The position numbers and the translations under genes are program-made. From Phalacrocorax aristotelis (taxonomy: Eukaryota; Chordata; Aves; Suliformes; Phalacrocoracidae): a stretch of 64,000 nt of DNA. The stretch lies in assembly GCF_949628215.1 (NCBI RefSeq), contig NC_134288.1, forward strand, positions 9,803,682 through 9,867,681. The letters run 5' to 3'. This document shows, piece after piece, positions 48,654 through 62,855 of the stretch. The notes below the pieces were generated by a model. The model did not search any database and was not told the DNA's origin. It saw only the letters and a program-made list of their open reading frames with translations. Each line of letters starts with the position of its first letter. Positions within the stretch are counted from its first letter, which is position 1.

Positions 48654-51600
48654 TCAGTTCTCCTTCTTGGCAGCTTCTGTCCTTTCTTCTTTGGAGGCCC
48701 CTGGCACCTCCTTGGGGGTAGAGCTCTCCTCGTAGCTAAGGATGAGAGGGACAAGAGGGAGGAGTGAGTGGGGCTAGACCTTCTCTGGGGACAGAGAGTG
48801 CCAGGCAGGGACAGCCCAGCTCGGGGCCACAGGCTCGGTGTCTGCCCAGCTGCAGCGGCCAGGCCATGCTGAGGAGAGGGTGGACTCCAGCCATCAGTCT
48901 CCCAGTGTAGAAAACCTGACAGGGCAGAGCTCAGTTGGGGAGACAAGCACTACAACACTCCCTGAACACTTCCAGGGATGAGGTGCACCCAGCCAGGGCT
49001 GGGGCTTCCCCGGCCAAGTCCTCAGGCCGGCTCTGTGCCCCAGGGTCCATCTGCCCGTCAGCACCCATCAGCGCTCCTGAGAGCATCATTGGACATCCTG
49101 GATAGCACCACACTTTCCCCCATGCTGCCACGTCCAGTACTGGTGCCAGTGAGACTGGTTAGAGGGGGGAGCCACAGCAAGACCACAGCAGCAACGTCCC
49201 ACCAGGGACTCACTCCTCTGGCTGCAAACCTCCCCAGCACCATCCCCAGGACCCTGGCAAAGGAAACCTGGGAGCACTGCCTTCTAGCAGGAAGCATGAG
49301 GGCAGAGATGTCAAATCCTCTCCCCTTCGCAGTCTCCCCTCAAAGACAAGGGAGAGAAGCTGGCCCGTAGCAGCAAGGTGACAGCTACTGCCTCTGCCCA
49401 GGGAAAGAGGAGAGCCAGGACCAGCCCCTACCTGGCCAGAGCGACAGACAGAGAAAGGGCACCATGTGTGATTGCTACATGGCACTAGGGCTTTGCTGCC
49501 GGCGTCGGCGGGGACAGGACAGTTTCTGCTGCATGGAATCAGCAAGGCTGGCCGGCGAGCCGGACACGGTGGGGAAGTGGGTAAGTCTTGGTGTGTGTGG
49601 CAAGATTTCAGCAGAGGATTCATAGCTGCAGGAGAGAGAGGAAGCAGTACGGGACAGGGGAAGACGAGGACAGAAAGGACATGGGGGGGGGGGGGGGGGG
49701 GAGGGAGAGAGAGAAAAAGCAGAAGTTTTGGAGTGAGGCTTCTGCAAACCCACCACCCTGTGCTGTCCCCTCCAGCTGCCAGCACCCACTAGCCCACACT
49801 GGGGTGGTCCTGGCGCCACGCTGGCAGGCTCCTGCCTGCACTCCCCTTGCTGGCAGGCCCCAGGACAGGGCTGCAGCATGGAAGAGCCAAGAGCTGAGAC
49901 GTGGGGTGAAAGCAGCTCCTCCTGGCATGATTACAGCCAGGCAGACAGTACCCACAGGAGAGCAAGCCTGGGCACTGGGGTGGCAACGGCAGAACAGCAC
50001 AGGGGCTGTGCAGGCAGATCAATGTGGCAGACCCTTTCCTGCCACTCAAGGACAGCTTGTCTGCAGCAGGTGTGAGTGGCAGGACAGGTTCCCCACTGCT
50101 GGCAGCTGACAGAGGCAGAGCGAAGGTTACTCCCTGCAGCGCTGGGAGCTACGAAACTGATCCTGATCTTGCCCACCTCTACTCCATCGGCACCCCTTCC
50201 CTGGGCCTGCAGCATAGACCTGCTCCCACCCTCCTGCAGTACTGCCTGTACTCGCCACTGCATCAGACCCTCGCTGCCCTCTCCCAGGGCAGCTGATGGC
50301 TGCTGTGAGACACCCTGTGCAGGCAGATCATTGCCTGCAGGCAGGCAGCCAGCAGAGACCACAGGAGAGCTGCCAGCTCCAGGCTGCCATCAGCATGGGG
50401 AGTAACAGGACACACCAAAGCCACACAGGGGAGCTACACCTGGTGGGATTCCTGCAGTGGGAGCCACTGCCCTCCAGGCACGAGTCCCATGCATCCTGCT
50501 TCCTTTGCCTGCAACTGGAGCAACTTCAAGGAGGTTCGACCCCAGGGCCTTTCAAGGTTGCAACCCCCCAGCCTCCTGTGCTTGCCCTGGCAGCGCTCAG
50601 CAAACAACAGTGGGCAGCACTTTGTGCTGGAGCAGCTTGTGCTAACGCTCTGTGGGGCACTAGCCCCTGCTGCCCAGCTGCCAGGCTCCCCAAGCGCCTT
50701 GCTGCCAGGGGGGCCGGACTCGCAGCTCATCTCTCCCGTTTCCTGGCACGGGAGGCGGTACTGCTGTCAGCTATTGAGTCACAGCACTGGGGAGAGCGGC
50801 TGCAGGATCCCAGGTGCACAGGAAGGACGATCCCAGGACACTCAGCGCCTGCAGCAGTGATTGTCAGAAGCAAACATCAAAGGACGGGCAGGTGCGGCAG
50901 GGCTGGGGAGCCAGCCCAGCTGACAGCCCGGTGGGAACACACATACTTGCATCTCCCAGGGGAGGGGAAGGAGGCAAGAACAGCCAGCTCTCCACAGCAC
51001 CCCAGGTGGGTGCTGGTTTCCCTCTGAGCAGGCTGGGGGCTCAGGCAGGCGCCCCCCCAGAGCAGGGAGGCTGTGGGGTGCATGGCCCTGCTTTGGTATG
51101 GATGTTCCCTTCCCTCCTCTGCTTCAGCCATCCCCAAAAAAGCAACTGCACTGGGCCACCACCAAGCCTCGAGCACAACCAGCCAAGCACAGTGGAGGAA
51201 CAGCTCCCAGGCAGGCTAGGCCATGCTCCACATGGCTCAGAGGGCCAGTCCAGGCAGGAGACCAAAGCTGCCCACTGCAGCGAACAGGCAAAAGCCTGGA
51301 CCATGGCAGGCTGAGAGAAGGGCTGGACCATGAGTGCAGCACAGATCCCCTTATCTGCATCTACAGTCCCCAGGACAGGGAGACTGCTGTAAACAAGGAT
51401 ACTTCACCTGAGCTGGGAGGCTGGGATGTGCTTGAACCAGGCCTGGCTGCTCTCACAGCCGGATCCAGCTCTGTTCTCCCCCACCCACAGGCCCTGGGAC
51501 ACAATGACCAAGTATCTCAGCACCAGGTGTGCAGTCCCACCCTCCCCTGCCTGCCAGCACACGGGAAGAGTTTGTCACCAGGGCGTAAAGCAATACCAGG

Positions 51601-54600
51601 TGCTGCCTGCCTGTTGGTACTGCACCAAAGCTCCCACCCAGCTACGACGAGGTGGCTGGAGCCAGGGCCGGCATGTACAAACACAGACCCACTCCCTCCA
51701 CCCACACACGCACGCGCACACCCAGAGCATGCCCAGATGAACCCATCCCTCCAGCTGTGCCCAGGCGTGGGAACATCTGCACGTTTCATGTGCTCCAGTG
51801 CCGTGGGCGAAACAGCTCCATCCCCAGCTGATGCTCACCTGAACATTTCAGTTACTTCTCCCTTTGCCAAGGCCACAAGAAGTGGGAATCCAATGCATGC
51901 CGGGACCAGGTACAGAAGAGCAGGCTGTCAGGAAGAAAAACAACTGTTAAACCAAACCACAAATCACCCTCCTGGAGTAGTGTGAGGTGAGCTAGCCCTG
52001 TCCCCTCTGCACCCACGGCATGTGTCACAGCACTGCACAGAGGGTTAACATCCCAGGAAGTAGACTGGAGAGCCAAGTTACAGCTGCAGCAGCACAAAAT
52101 CCTTGCTGTGAGGTCCCAGTGAGCCACAAACACGCTGAGGGCCCCCATGCAGACCAGCAACAGCACCCACAGTGTATGGGCTCCTAAGGCCCCTCCACAG
52201 CATGGAGGGCGGGTCTTCAGGGACAGCTTGGCTGCGAAGAGCCACAAAAACACAGAGCAGACTGCCTGAACCAGCCTTGCCCCAAAGAGGACTCTGTTCC
52301 AGCTAGGCACACAAGCTTTAAGCAGGGAAAGGTAGAAGCAAGTGCTTGAAAAACAAAGGCAAGACAAGGAATGCATCTACTTTTTCCTGGCATGATACAG
52401 GAACCTCATGGCCAAGCTGGCATTGTACTGCTTGGGATGTGCATCTGCAGGAGGCAGCACAGCAGAGCTCACCTGGGCGTGCTTGAAGATGTGCATGATG
52501 AATATGGTCAGGCCCAGCCCGAAGATGTAGGCCACAAAGCTGGTGTAGAAATACGTGTGCGTGTTCTTCTTCAAGCTGTAGGGAAAGGGAGCAGAGGCCA
52601 GTGACTTTGGGTCTGGGATGCCAGTGCCAAAATGGAGCTGGCCCAGCATTCTCAGCCATCTCCCACTGTGATGGGGAGTGGGGAACTGTGCTCTGCCCGT
52701 GATCTCAGGCCAGTGCAGAGACTGCCACCAGCGCAATCCCTGGTCTCGTGGGAGCAGTGTGGGACTGGATGGGGTGACACCCAGGTGAGGGGCTAGGGAA
52801 GGGAAGAAGGCACATGATTCTGCTGCTGGATGGCTACTGTGGGGGAAGGAATCAATGCTGGGACCCAAGGAGAGGGTCCCACTTGCCTGGGGGAGGCACA
52901 GCCAGTCCCTGGCATCCCACTCTCAGCACGTGCCATTTTATCGCAGGGCAGGCCACGGGAACTGGGATTCCCAGCAGGTGCAGGCAGGATGTGGGCGGAA
53001 ACACCTGGAAGAGCTGGCACAGACCAAAGGGTCTGTGCAACAGTAGTGAGAGCAGGGCCACACCACCACAGTCACACAAAGCGGACTTTCCCAGCAGCTC
53101 CACAGCTGGAGACTTTTCGTGTGGGGCAACTGCTGAAAGCTACACCCTGGTGGTAGGTGCAGCTTCCCTGCGTAGAAAGGAGCTGTTTCCCCCAACATCA
53201 GTGGCAACCCAGAGGCAGCCAGCACTGCCAAGCACTGATTTGCATCCACGCTAGCACTTCCCAGGTGTCAGCACCCCCAGCTCTTTCCTATGCTGTTGCC
53301 ACTTCCCCTTGGTGCTGCAGCACTGCCCTCTCTTCCTCAGTGCCAAGAAGCTGGTGAGGCTCTGGGGGGCCATTACATGCTGCTGCCCCAGCCCCCTCCT
53401 GTGTGCTGCCTGCCTAGCCCACCCTGCCATGGTGGATCAAACAACTCACCCCCAACACTCAAGACTTACCCACAAAGCCAGCCCTGCTCACATGTACTCT
53501 TCCAAGAGCTTCCCCTTGCACCCCCATCCCAGCCACTCTGCTCTCCCAGGTTGCCACGCCAAGCCCCAGAGGGGAGCACGTGACTGCACTTCTGGCTTCC
53601 CCTTCCCCTTTTTCCTCTACAAAAGCAACTCAAATAGGCTGCAAGATCCAACCTGCCAGAGACCCTTCCCTGTCGCCCACTCACCTGATGTCAAACCGCA
53701 GCAGCAAGGCAATGAAGATCCCTGCAGGGAAAAGGGGACAGTGAGGGGACAGAGGCTGTAGGAAAGGCTGAGGGAGGCAGGGCAGGTCCCGCAGCAGCTC
53801 TGGGTGCGGTGCCTGGGCTGACAGTGCCCTCTTGTGGCAACAAGGCACTAGGACAGGACCTGGAGGGAGACCCCTAGTCCACAAAGTCCCCAGTCCTCGC
53901 AGCCCCCAGACCCAGCAGGAGGCCCGCAGGGCTCCGGCATGGCCAAAGGCAGACCGAGGCACCCACTCAGCTCCCCACAGCCCGGTCAGGCAGGTGACCC
54001 CGGTCACATACCCCCTCTTCTGACCTTACCTGGAATGACAATGTCTCCCAGACCCAGCATGGCAAAGTTGTCAGCCTCCAGTCCCTTCTCCAGCAGGTCC
54101 TGAGGGAAAACCACTACCGAGGAGTAGAAAGAGGAACAGTGAGGGGGGGAGTGTCTGTGCTGAGCAGACCTCAGCACTGCTGTGCCTGGCAAAAAGGGAC
54201 CAGAGCAGGGCAAGGACCCTGTTCCTGCCCTTGGCCCCCTCCTCACCTGCAGCTCCCCCCTTCTTCCTGGGACAACTCTGGGATGGGAAACAGAGGGCTT
54301 TGGGGCCAGCCCTACGTGCAGATTTCAGCCCCAGCTCCCAGGACCCAAATCACTGCATGCTCCACAAAAGAAGAAATTCACGACTCCTGCTGTTTTTCTG
54401 GAGGTTTAATTTTTTTTTTCTGAGCAGGTAAAATTGCGCACTCTGGGGGTGCAGACTAACCCAGCGAGCTCTGGGGTCTGCAAACCATCTGTCTCCAGAG
54501 ACCTGGCCAGTCTCCCTGCAGGTCAGTGACACCACACAGCAGTCTAAGGGGTCACTAGCATGAAACCTTCCTACACACATCCCACCTTCTGAGCCATCTC

Positions 54601-57600
54601 CAGAAGGCAGAGGATGCATAGGGCAGTGACCGCAGGAGAACGGACAGCCCCTCCTCCAGCACAGGGGGAAGATCTACTCACGTTTTATTGGGGCCTCAAA
54701 CGATTTGGCAACTGTCACCATCACATTGGTGCCAAAGACCTAGGGGCAAACGGAGGAGTCTGAGGTGACCACAGCTGCACAGGGACATGCGCACATTCAG
54801 CTACACCCTCACTGCAGGGCCCAGAGCAGCCTCAGTGGCAGAAAATAGCCAAAGAACCACTGAACTGTGGGCAGGAGTCCTGCAAGTGAGCCCACCACCC
54901 AGGAAGAAAGGGATAGGACAGTGCTTGAGGACATGAGTGTGTCATCATGGCCGTTCTGCTTTCAGAGTAGCACTGGGAAGACCACTCATATCGCAGAGCT
55001 GTGGTGCTGCCCACCATCCGGCCTTCCCCAGCACCTTCCCCTGCAGGTCGGGTTCAGCTCCAATCAGTCAACTCAGTGCAAAGCCTGACCACCATGCAGG
55101 GTGTTATTTAAGGGCAGGAGCCCCCAGTGGAGGGTCCCAGCCAGCTGCCCATGAGGTTCCAACAGGGACTGGAGCAATTGCCAGATCAGCTGCATTTTGT
55201 TCTGATGTAATTTCTTTGTACTGCCCTATCAGCCCTAAATATTGGCATCATTTGGGGGACAGATTGTAAACACATAGGTCAACCATCCTTATTTCTGTTC
55301 GCTTTCACTTCCAAGTTTCCAGTCTTGGCTATTCCAGCAGCAGGCACATAGAGCAGGTGCTGGTTAGCACCAGGTGAGCAAGATCCTAGAGCTAGGGATT
55401 AAAAAGAAACCTTAAAGCAAGCACTGGGCATCAGATTAACTCACATAAAGTGCAGCAAGCTCTGGGCATCTCCACAGAGTGACAAGACTCCACATGGGGA
55501 CCAGGGAAAAGCAACACATGCAAATTCACCCTAAGGCTATTCAGGGGGCAATATCATCAATCCACTGTGCAGTTCTCCTTCCTCCCTGAAACCCTCCTTG
55601 GATCATACTGTGATTAAATCCATGCTAAGATCCGAGTGACCAGTCCCTGCAGAGGGGCACAGTAAGAGGGTCTTCACTTCAGGATGGCCCTTCCGTGAGG
55701 CTCCAGCAGTACACTGACCTGCCAGGGAAGCCAAGGCAGGAGACAGCCAGCAAGTGGAGAGCAGCAACGGTTGCACTCTTGCTGTCTCCCAAACACTGGG
55801 AAGACACTCACACCTCAAGGAAGATGTGAAGCACTGGGTGTGCTAAGCCAGAAGGCTGAATCCTCTCCAGCTGAGAGCAGCAGAGGAAGTGACACACAGG
55901 CTAACAAACCACATTGCTGAGACCGGTAACGAGCCTATGAAACAGGGGCAGCACCAGCCAAGTACAAAATAACACACAGTAGCCAGGCTTAAATAGGGAA
56001 GAATTAGTCAGGCAGCTGCAGAGCTGCTGGACAGATCTCAAGGTATACAAGGCTCTCAGACATTTGGAAACCCAGTAATTCTGAAGGTAGAGGCAGCAGG
56101 AAGCAGAAGGGGGATACGGACATTACAAGAAACATAGGTCAAGGCCCATTGCAGAGAGATAAGGAAAACCTCAACATTAAGATGCTGGGGCACTGCACTT
56201 GCTGAGGGAAAGAGACTGGAGGCATTCCAGTATGTGGTCCTCTGTGCAAGAGAACATAAGGACACTAATGAAGCCAGCAGATGCCAGAGCTGAGGAACAG
56301 CCCATACAAGCAGGATCAGTGTAGCCCAGAGCAGTCTTATCTTCCAGCCCACCCAGCAGCTCTATCAGGCATTGGGAAGACCTTAGCTGGGAATACAGGT
56401 AACCAGAACTGGACGTGCCACACACCCAGGTACCCCACAACAGCCCTGATGAGATCCCTGCCAGCCCTGGGCTTTCTAAGCCAGAGATTAAAAGAATACA
56501 CATTTGCTGAGCCTTGTTCAGCCACTGATGATTCTGTCACCACACCCCTTTGGGCTGAGAAAGTGGAAATCCTGACTGCAAATGTGTGTCCAGCCAGCGT
56601 GCTGCCTCTGAAGAGGCATAACACCACGCACATGCCTTCCGCCAATGGCTGCAACTCGCGTCCACCCCGGGGAACACTCCCGATTACCCAGAAGACGTCG
56701 TAGATGAAGAGGCCCCCAAGCAAGATGCAGCCAGTGCTGACGTTGTTCAAGTGCAGCAGCTCCACCCCGTTGAGGGAGAATGCCAGCCCAAAGAGATTGT
56801 TGGCAATCCAGTGCTGAGAATGACAAGAAAGGGAGATTTGGGTCCCACTGCACATGCTGAGCCACGGCCTCAGCCTGCAGAGGCCTTGCGTGGAAAGGGG
56901 CCTGGGTCTGATCCAGCCTGGTCCCTGGCCTCCCCGCAACAGGGCTGTGGCTCCCTTACCTTTCTCAGCAGATACCACACCCCTACAACACTGCTCAGGG
57001 CCAGGCATACGAGATCCTTGGTGTCAAACTCGTAATTCACTATTTCTGCAATAAAACAGAGAAGTCAGATTTTGGGCAGCCCAGGCAGCTCCCCTTGCTA
57101 CGCAGGGCAGAGATGAGTGACTTTACAGCTGGGGAGCAACACAGACCACAGCGCTCACATCCCAAATGAGAGGACTGTACCCACAGAAATGTCTGTGCCA
57201 CAGTTAACACATGCAAACTGCATGCAAGGAAGCAGCTGGTCCTGGCAAGCCCAGACCTTCTCCTTCAGCCAGACTCTGCCACATGGACAGCATCTGCGAT
57301 CCTTCTGTCAATAAGGAAATTGGATTCAGGCACTGTCTAAGGCAGGGAGAGGCAAATCTTCCCCCTCTTCCTGCGCCAGTTAATTCCTGGTGGTATCTCT
57401 ACAAGTATTCCCTTACCAGTAAAGCTACTGGGCAGGATACTTATCAAAGCATCTTCTATCAGTGCAAAGATTTGAATCAGATCAGTTAAGACAGCACAAA
57501 AAAGTCAGTACTGTGCTACCCGAGGAGCTTAAAGGCAGTGTATTTAACAGCAGCCATAGCTCCATTCCTGTAGCACTCTGGGATCTGTCTCTGTTTTCTC

Positions 57601-60600
57601 ACTGCCAGCCAGGGGCAGCACAGAGAGAGAGCGCCAGCTCGTGCAGGAAGACGCACATGGCAGCCCCAGCTCTGCAGGGATACACAGGGCTCACACTGGC
57701 TACAGAGGCACAGCAGGGACCAAGAGGCAAGTCTTTGAGAAGGTTGTTTCAATGGGCTGAAAGTTAAAACACCAAGTGAGCAAGAAACCATAGAGTAAAG
57801 GCAGAAAACATCCAGGCCCCCAGAGAGACCAGCGAGCCAACATACCCTCCTTGCTCTCCCCAGAGCCCTGGGTGAAGAGGAGCTGGTATTGTTTGTTGGG
57901 GAAGTTTGCAGGGAAGAATCTGTTCATCATGGGGCTGAAACGAGAGGTGCAGAGAAGGGCAGTTGAACAGAAACCCCACAGGACACACTACCCAGCACCT
58001 CTGCATGACAGTGTCCCAGCACAGATGTCAGCCCACACCCCCTCCAGTGACAGGGAAATGCCAGGTTTTGCCATGTCAGGGACCAGCAGGAGCCCCAGCT
58101 TCAGTCACCAAGACACAGGCATGGGACCTTGTCCTCCCCAGAGGTCTGATCTGCCCATATGTGACAGTCCCCCAAAATGCTCTAGGGCAACAGGCACAGA
58201 GCATCACCCGCAAGAAGTTAGGACCCACCCCAGACCCCAGCAGGTTCCCTGTGCTCCCCCAGCAGCACCCTGAGACTGTACGCATCTGGTCACCCAGAAC
58301 TGGCTGTGCCACCACCAAACAGCCCTCCTGCAGAGCCAGGAGCAAAGCCCTTGCCACAGTGCCAGTCTAGGGAAAGCATCTGGTCCTCAACACCCTAGGG
58401 CTCAGAGAACAGGAAACCAGTTTTACTTTTTCAGTTACTGAAACAGCCTGAGCTTTCAACACCTCATGTCAAGCATCCACATGAGAGGCTGGGGACATTA
58501 TAAGGAGCTCCAGCTGCCTGTTTCAGCCATTCCAATAAGAGGAAGATGGGTGGCAAGGAGCTCTCCCCTCCACAGGGCAGCGAGGACTGTGCCAGCCCAT
58601 AGCAGCTCTTACAGCAGTGGCCACGCACACCTCCACAATCCTCCAGTGATGCTGCATGGGGTACCAGATCACTGGGACCCCCAAGGCTGTGGTTCTGCCC
58701 CTGGCTGCCCCATGAGGAAAGGTTCACAGCATGCTCTGAGCCTGCCTCCCTGAGGGAGAGGAAACACCCTTCACGCCGCTGAGGGAAAACACTCTACAAG
58801 CTGGGATTTGCCGCAAGGCAAGGGTACTCTAGAAACCCCCCAATAAACTCAATGCCCTGCTGCCTTGCAAAGTGGGCAGCCTTGGATGACCCCACCCCAG
58901 TCATACCCTTTCTTCCCCTGTACCTGATGGTGTGGGACAGGGCTAGGATCCCCAGCACAAAGAAATACATGGAAAGCAGAAGATTGATGTACTCTTGAGA
59001 AAATATCTGCAAGACAAATCCAGAGAGGGGTCAGTTACCGCAGCATCCTCTCCATCGACAGCACAAGGAAGCACTTAACATTGCGATCAGCAGCTGCTGT
59101 GTCAGTGCTCCAGGGAGACGAGAATAGCTGGAATAACCCAAATTCTTGCACTGCTGGTGTGAAATATGTTGGAAATAGCCACATGCTCACAGAACAAGCA
59201 CAATGGGTCTGCGAGTTGTCACGCATTTATGAGGTGCTAGGGTCAAAAAATAACCCTGCACTGCAGAAAGGAGGACAGAGCTTCCCCCATGCATCCGCAG
59301 CGGAGCAGGGAGTGAGGCACCGCACCACTCCTGGGGACTGCCCCAGCAGAAGGGAGCACCAGCACCCCCGCCTTGCTACTGCAGCAGGCCAAGCGCATCC
59401 TGCCCTAATTAAACAGGGTATTATTAGAACTCATGCCCTCCGATGCACACTGCCTTACTGCCGAATCACACCCCTACATCCCAATGCAGGGGGACCCCGG
59501 CGCCTTCTGTGCCCTCCTGGAAGGAGGATGCTGGAATACAAGAGCTCATGGCAGGTTGCAGATATTAAAAGGAAGAGACACCAATCATGCAGCAACTTCA
59601 GCAGGACCATGCTGCATGTTCAGTACTTCTTTTCCTGGCATCTCCACCCCAGCCAGCAGCAAGAGGCAGAAAAGGCACCTGAGGTGGCAGAGGAGTACCC
59701 CCAGACATGGGCCACAGGGAAGAGGTGGGCTGCAGGGGGTCCTTTCAGCAGCCAGAGGGGCCTGGCAGCAGGTCTGGTGGCTGTTCCACATCCCACCATC
59801 AGGAGAGGCTCAGCAGATGCTCCACTTTACTACTGGTGAACTATGAGATAAGCTACAGCCCTAGTGAGCACACAGGCTAAACTTCACCACTGGGACAGCA
59901 GGGCATATTGCCAGGGAGGCCTGATCCTGTCTGCTGCTCCAGAGCTGACCTCTGTGGCTGTGCAGGCTGCAGCACACATTCACCTTTCCAGGGCAGCTGC
60001 AGCATGGGCCGGTACCCAGGCCCACACCAGGGTAAGGGCCATCAGCCCACATGGCAGCTCAACCCAAGGTAGGAGCCCGCAGAGTCAGCTGGATGCTGTG
60101 CAGTAACTGCAATGGGTGGAGAAGGGACTGTAAACTGAAATATTCCCAATTTTGCATATTAAATGTCACCTGGCCAGCCAGGAACACCTTACAGGTGGCC
60201 CAGGACAGTGGAGTTGGAAGCAGCCGTGTCAACAGGACAGCTCTGCAGTGGCAGCCCCATGGCTTGTCAGGCCCCTCCAAGAGCTCAGCCACATGCCAGA
60301 TGTGTGTGAGCAGCCAAATGCCTTTTAAGCCCCAATACCTTCTCCACACAGCCAAAAGCACCCACTGCTGGGATCATCTATCTGTGACCCAGGAACGGTC
60401 ATCTTACACTACTTGTTGGCTCTGCACAACTAAAAGACTTCATCTGAACACAGAGGGGCTTGCCCACGAGCTAGCGATCACCTAGGCCTGCAGCCAAGAT
60501 GGCTTCAGGAGCACAACGCAGAGACAGTAGCGTTTGCAGCTCAGCAGTCCCTGGCACCCTTTGGTTTCACTCCATGCACTTTCAGGTCAGCCCATGGAGG

Positions 60601-62616
60601 CAGGCAGAGCTCAGGGGTGAACTCACCCCTTGGCAGCTCTCCAGAACCACTTGTGCACAGACTCCAATTTGCCCCAAGCTGTAACAATTCAGGTGAGAAC
60701 TGATGTCCTCCTATGTGGTGACACTGAAGAGCTTGAGCTGTGCAGCCTTACATACTTTCTGTCCCAATGCTATGGGCCCCCAACTAGGGTAAGCAAAAAA
60801 TCGAGTCAGTCCCACTTTGGGAGCTCCTGACAAGGCAGGGAGGACATCAGGCACTGGTTCCAGTGCCCGCCAGCATTGCTCACTTACTTTAAAGAAGAGG
60901 TAGAGCCCCAGAAGGGTGCAACTGGCAACAATGGGAAAACGAGCAGCGTCTCGGCTGGTAATGGTCTCCGGCATCTCTGAGGAGTTCTGGGGAGGGAAGG
61001 AGAGTGGATCAGCTCTGGCTCTGGCATCCTACCTGAGCAGGAGGTGAACAGACACAATGAGTGGCTCTGTGGTGGCTTTGAGAGGGGCAGGGCACCTGCT
61101 GACCCCCCGTCGTTCCCAGAGGTGGGCTCTGTCACAGGCAGAGCCCGAGATGGAAAATGAAAACCTCACACTCATCCTTCTGAGGGCTGCCATGATTTAC
61201 TGCTTTTTTCCTCGTGGAGAAGGGAAAAAAAAAAAAACTGTGCTGGCATTGTTCCTTTCTCCCCCTGCCCAGAGGGAAGCCAAGCTCCCTCACTGCTCAT
61301 ACCCGGCCATCCCCGTCAGCCTCCCCATCTGTGCACACCATATGTCGATCACCCTCTGAATGACGTTTCTCTCCAAACACCTTTTTATCCCTCACCTTGC
61401 TCTTGGGACACCCCTTGTGCTCAAAAGCCCCAGATTTTAAAACCACTTTCGGCTTCTGAGGCATCTTTGCACCAGCTAAACCAGCCCCCTTGAAAGCCAT
61501 TTCCCACGAGAGACCTTCAGCTTTCAGGGGAGAGGCAGAGGGCTGCTGGCTCCCCTGCCCAGCTGGCCATTGCTCAGAGATCTAATCTTGCACAGGCAAA
61601 CACCTGCAACCAGTGCCGGACACAGCGCATATTAACAGAAGCCCTTACGCAAAGCAACCTGCAAAGGAATAACAGCTTATCCCAGGCACAACGGCTGCCA
61701 CACAATGCTCAGAAGCACAGAAGCAAGTGCTCAAAGAGCCACTGGCTCCCTGCGGTGTGAGCGAAAAGAAATCTGCCCCCAGAACCACAGCCAGGCCCTG
61801 CTCGCAGATCTCAGTTGCCTGAGCTGCCAGGAACCCCACTAATACCAGCTGAAACCCCTGACGTAAGGCTTAAGGGCAGACTAGGGGCTTTAAAAACAGT
61901 CCCTTCTCCTGAGTGTTGGGGTTTAAGACCCGAGGCCAGGCCCAAGATGCAGACAGCAGTGCAATGGGCTACAGGGACAGCACAGGGGATGCAGGCAGGG
62001 GAGCACAGCAGCACCCCGGGGACCAGCCCCAGCGCTGCGGGGCGGGGGAGCAAAGCCACGCACGATTCCCCCCAACACGGCATCTCTGGTGGGGGAACAC
62101 GGTGCAGTTACGAGTTATGCAGCACTTGAATTTATCGGGATGGTGAGGACGGGGCTGGAAAAGATCACAGGGGAAGCCAGATCTCTCCCCGGGGTCCCCG
62201 CCTCCACCGGGGCGCGGGTCTTTCTGCCTTCTCAGGGAGGGCGCCGGGCCGGCCGTGGGAAAGGACACCCGTGGGGACTCTCGCGGTGGGCAAGGTCTAG
62301 AGTCCCCGAGGGGGTCCCGGGAGGGGCGGGGAGCAGTGGCCGCTGCCGGGCACGGGAGGCCCGGTGACCCCCGGTACAGAGGGGGCGGCGGCCCGGGGCG
62401 GTGGGAGGCCGTGTCGCCCCGGGGCCGCGGCGATACCTTGCTCTTGGCGCAGCTGACGGAGCGCAGCGCCCCGAAGAAGATGGGCAGCAGCGCCATGAGG
62501 ACGAGGCTGCCGTAGGCCAGCGCCATGCCCTCGGGGGTGGCGGGCGGCCGGGCGGCCGGAGGGGACCCGGCCCCGGCCCCGGCGGCGCTGCCGTTGTGCG
62601 CCGCGGCCTCCTCCAT
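48654..62616 (-). CDS. HM13: HM13, signal peptide peptidase
   Basis: Signal peptide peptidase is a nine-pass ER aspartyl protease that cleaves leftover signal peptides and type II membrane segments. Twelve exons: 62437-62616, 60888-60986, 58924-59006, 57846-57934, 56960-57045, 56688-56813, 54682-54739, 54030-54113, 53685-53721, 52473-52575, 51839-51924, 48654-48735. All phases agree and give 370 residues (human 377 as remembered). Catalytic Asp218 is in LFIYDVFW and Asp264 in MLGLGDIVIPG (the GxGD motif); the PAL motif is at 316-318. The N-terminus has an NGS sequon. The C-terminus KKEN is a KKxx ER-retrieval signal. The start at 62616 has a perfect Kozak context (GCCGCCATGG), so the in-frame ATG at 62667 is less likely. 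The protein is close to mammalian SPP throughout except at both ends. Confidence 0.97.
49683..49701. repeat. Poly-G run
   Basis: About 19 consecutive G on the plus strand, in the HM13 intron between exons 51839-51924 and 48654-48735. It is followed by a GA-rich stretch. Confidence 0.85.
53823..53837 (-). promoter_or_regulatory. CTCF-type motif in an HM13 intron
   Basis: CCACAAGAGGGCACT on the minus strand fits the core CTCF consensus except at one base. It lies between exons 54030-54113 and 53685-53721. Confidence 0.4.
54030..54113 (-). other. HM13: HM13 exon with GxGD motif
   Basis: It covers VFPQDLLEKGLEADNFAMLG through GDIVIP. The second catalytic aspartate codon is at 54043-54045. Confidence 0.93.
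56688..56813 (-). other. HM13: HM13 exon with first catalytic aspartate
   Basis: Residues 180-221, from HWIANNLFGLAFSLNGVELL to FIYDVFW. The YD aspartate codon is at 56697-56699. Confidence 0.93.
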
Positions 62617-62830
62617 GGCGGCTGCTCCCACCGGGGTCCGCTTCCGGCCGACGCGCGCCAGGGACACGTCCTCTTACCGACCGGAAGGTGCATCACGCGT
62701 CAACGACGCCGACGCTAACCACGCCCCCGGCAACCCGGGGCCGCGTTGCTAGGAGACCGACAGAGGGCCCGATCCTGGCCTTGGGCCCGATCCTGGCCTT
62801 GGGCTCGGCCCGGAGCCCCCGCCTCGTGGC
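62040..62830 (-). promoter_or_regulatory. HM13: HM13 CpG-island promoter and first exon
   Basis: CpG-dense DNA surrounds the HM13 start codon at 62614-62616. No TATA box is seen. Upstream, CGTTGCTAGGAGAC (about 62743-62756) resembles an RFX X-box, and GGCAAC at 62728-62733 pairs with GTTGC as an inverted repeat. Confidence 0.65.
62765..62800. repeat. Tandem duplication of 18 bases
   Basis: GGGCCCGATCCTGGCCTT occurs twice in direct, perfect tandem, followed by a partial third start (GGGCTC). It lies in the HM13 promoter flank, about 55 bases before the CR1 element. Confidence 0.85.
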
Positions 62831-62855
62831 CGGTCTCCAGGCTGGCCTCCCCCAG

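Noticed and set aside
62617-62667. Upstream in-frame ATG for HM13 (62667)
   Set aside because: The 62616 ATG has a perfect Kozak context and gives an N-terminus matching known SPP length.
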